Shown here piece after piece: positions 21,407-22,966 of a stretch of 22,966 nt of DNA. This DNA is from an uncultured Ruminococcus sp. (GTDB lineage: Bacteria; Bacillota; Clostridia; Oscillospirales; Ruminococcaceae): the NCBI GenBank assembly GCA_900545125.1, contig UQXS01000015.1, forward strand, positions 1 through 22,966. Direction: 5' to 3'. Below the pieces are notes generated by a model. That model saw only the letters and a list, made by a program, of their open reading frames with translations. It did no database searches and was not told the origin of the DNA. Numbering within the stretch: position 1 is the first letter of the stretch; every line of letters starts with the position of its first letter. Made by a program: the position numbers and the translations under genes.

Positions 21407-22966
21407 TTACTTCATCGACTCTCTCGTATAGTCAAGCAGACCGCCTGCAAGCATGATATCCTTTGCACGGCCGGAAAGATCGCAGTTTACCTTTATCTCC
21501 CTGCCGTTTGTCTTGTCAAGAACAGTAAATTCAGTCTCCCCTGCCTCAACAAGCTTTCTTACATCAGGAATAACGATTTCGTCGTCCTGATTTATCAGAT
21601 CATAGTCTGCTTCGTTTACAAATGTAAGCGGCAGGATTCCGGCATTAATAAGGTTAGCCTTGTGAATTCTTGCAAACGACTTTACAAGAACAGCCTTGAC
21701 TCCGAGATAAAGCGGTGCAAGTGCAGCGTGTTCTCTTGAAGATCCCTGACCGTAGTTCGATCCGCCGACAATAATGCTCTTTCCGAGACGTTCTGCTCTC
21801 TTAGGGAAGCTCTCGTCACATACGGCAAAGCAGTACTGTGATATCTTCGGAACATTGGAACGGAGAGGAAGAATCTTTGCTCCGGCAGGCATGATGTGAT
21901 CTGTCGTGATATTGTCGCCGACTTTCAGAGAAACGGGAGCAGCAATTGTATCCATAAGAGGAGCAGTAGCCGGATAAGGCTTGATATTGGGACCTCTGAG
22001 GATTTCAACACTGTCCATATCAGCCTCGTCAGCAGGAGGAACTATCATGTTGTCGTTGATCGTAAAGATCTCCGGAAGTTTGAATTCAGGCATATCTCCC
22101 AGTTCTCTCGGATCTGTAAGATATCCTGTAAGAGCGGAAGCGGCAGCCATTTCCGGCGAAACAAGATAGATCTGACCGTCCTTTGTTCCGGAGCGTCCCT
22201 CAAAGTTTCTGTTGAAAGTACGCAGGGATATTCCCTTTGAATTTGGAGACTGTCCCATTCCGATACACGGACCGCAGGCACTTTCAAGGATTCTTGCGCC
22301 GGCTTCGATAAGATCAGACAAAGCACCGTTCTGAGCAAGCATATTAAGCACCTGCTTTGATCCGGGAGCGATAGCCAGAGAAACACTTGGATCAACGGTC
22401 TTGCCCTTAAGAATATGCGCAACTTTGAGCATATCAAGAAGTGAAGAGTTTGTGCATGAACCGATGCAGACCTGATCTACTTTAAGCTTTCCGATCTCCT
22501 CAACGCTCTTTACATTGTCAGGAGAGTGAGGACAGGCAGCCAGAGGTACAAGCTCGCTGAGATTTATAGTAAGTTCTTCATCATAAACGGCATCTTCGTC
22601 GGCAGCAAGAGGAGTCCATACCTCTTCACGGCACTGAGCTTTAAGGAACTGCTTTGTGATCTCGTCAGACGGGAAGATTGAAGTAGTTGCTCCAAGCTCT
22701 GCGCCCATATTGGTGATGGTAGCACGTTCCGGAACGGAAAGGGTCTTTACTCCCTCGCCGACATACTCGATAACTTTTCCGACACCGCCCTTAACGGACA
22801 TTCTTCTGAGCACTTCAAGGATAACATCCTTTGCAGCGACCCACGGACGAAGTTTTCCGGTGAGTTCAACTTTAACTACCTTCGGGCAAGTGATGTAATA
22901 AGCGCCGCCGCCCATAGCCACGGCAACATCAAGTCCGCCCGCACCGATTGCGATCATGCCGATTCC
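21407..22966 (-). CDS. acn: Aconitate hydratase, C-terminal part (gene runs off the right edge)
   Basis: This enzyme interconverts citrate and isocitrate. The three cluster-ligating cysteines are present, in CIGSCTNSS and in ACGPCIGMGQSPNSKG. The swivel-domain block IIVGGSNYGQGSSREHAAL, DNITTDHIMPAGAKILPLRS and KSFARIHKANLINAGILPL are also visible. The frame is open through base 22966, so the N-terminus, including the start, lies outside; the ATG at 22957 is internal. About 520 residues are seen, consistent with the shorter aconitases of roughly 640 residues found in clostridia. It is the first visible gene of an acn, traX-like, icd cluster that makes 2-oxoglutarate from citrate. Confidence 0.92.
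   Translation of the reverse strand, partial: GIGMIAIGAGGLDVAVAMGGGAYYITCPKVVKVELTGKLRPWVAAKDVILEVLRRMSVKGGVGKVIEYVGEGVKTLSVPERATITNMGAELGATTSIFPSDEITKQFLKAQCREEVWTPLAADEDAVYDEELTINLSELVPLAACPHSPDNVKSVEEIGKLKVDQVCIGSCTNSSLLDMLKVAHILKGKTVDPSVSLAIAPGSKQVLNMLAQNGALSDLIEAGARILESACGPCIGMGQSPNSKGISLRTFNRNFEGRSGTKDGQIYLVSPEMAAASALTGYLTDPRELGDMPEFKLPEIFTINDNMIVPPADEADMDSVEILRGPNIKPYPATAPLMDTIAAPVSLKVGDNITTDHIMPAGAKILPLRSNVPKISQYCFAVCDESFPKRAERLGKSIIVGGSNYGQGSSREHAALAPLYLGVKAVLVKSFARIHKANLINAGILPLTFVNEADYDLINQDDEIVIPDVRKLVEAGETEFTVLDKTNGREIKVNCDLSGRAKDIMLAGGLLDYTRESMK

Overview
The window looks like a chromosomal piece of an anaerobic, succinate-forming Firmicute, most likely a Ruminococcus-like member of the Oscillospiraceae. 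This is inferred from the Thr-rich linkers in a sortase-anchored surface protein, strong GGAGG ribosome-binding sites, moderate G+C and the fumarate-to-succinate gene set. No rRNA or tRNA is present to confirm it. No stretch longer than 300 bases lacks a gene.

Left part, plus strand. Bases 1 to about 2130 hold an internal fragment of a repetitive concanavalin/LamG-like surface protein with codon use unlike the rest. It breaks off in the middle of its fourth repeat and runs into a different gene, an N-terminally truncated M60-type (HEIGH) secreted metallopeptidase. The abrupt switch around 2125-2137 suggests an assembly chimera or a recombination scar. The M60 gene is followed by an LPQTG-anchored protein with a Thr linker and by an overlapping small sortase, then a hairpin terminator at 5662-5692 where transcription from both sides converges.

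The rest is transcribed on the minus strand, so read it from right to left. acn (partial), a TraX-like membrane protein and icd form one cluster (citrate to 2-oxoglutarate). A hairpin region (19366-19410) separates it from a long tight gene run: rex, fumC, hdrB, hdrC, hdrA, flxD, flxC, flxB, flxA, an iron-sulfur fumarate reductase subunit (tfrB/frdB-like), a flavoprotein fumarate reductase subunit (tfrA/frdA-like), an AspT/SucE-family exporter and nadE. thrH follows with its own consensus promoter.

How it fits together. The centre of interest is the joining of a complete HdrABC-FlxABCD set (a known NADH-oxidising, flavin-based electron-bifurcating module) with a soluble two-subunit fumarate reductase, fumarase, a candidate succinate exporter and the NADH sensor Rex. 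The inferred system is a soluble fumarate reductase complex that oxidises NADH, reduces fumarate to succinate and uses the energy drop to reduce ferredoxin, with no membrane anchor and no quinone. In methanogens, thiol:fumarate reductase subunit B fuses an FrdB-like and an HdrB-like part. Here those parts are separate genes in one operon, which supports direct cooperation. With acn and icd alongside, the region encodes both arms of an incomplete, branched TCA cycle.
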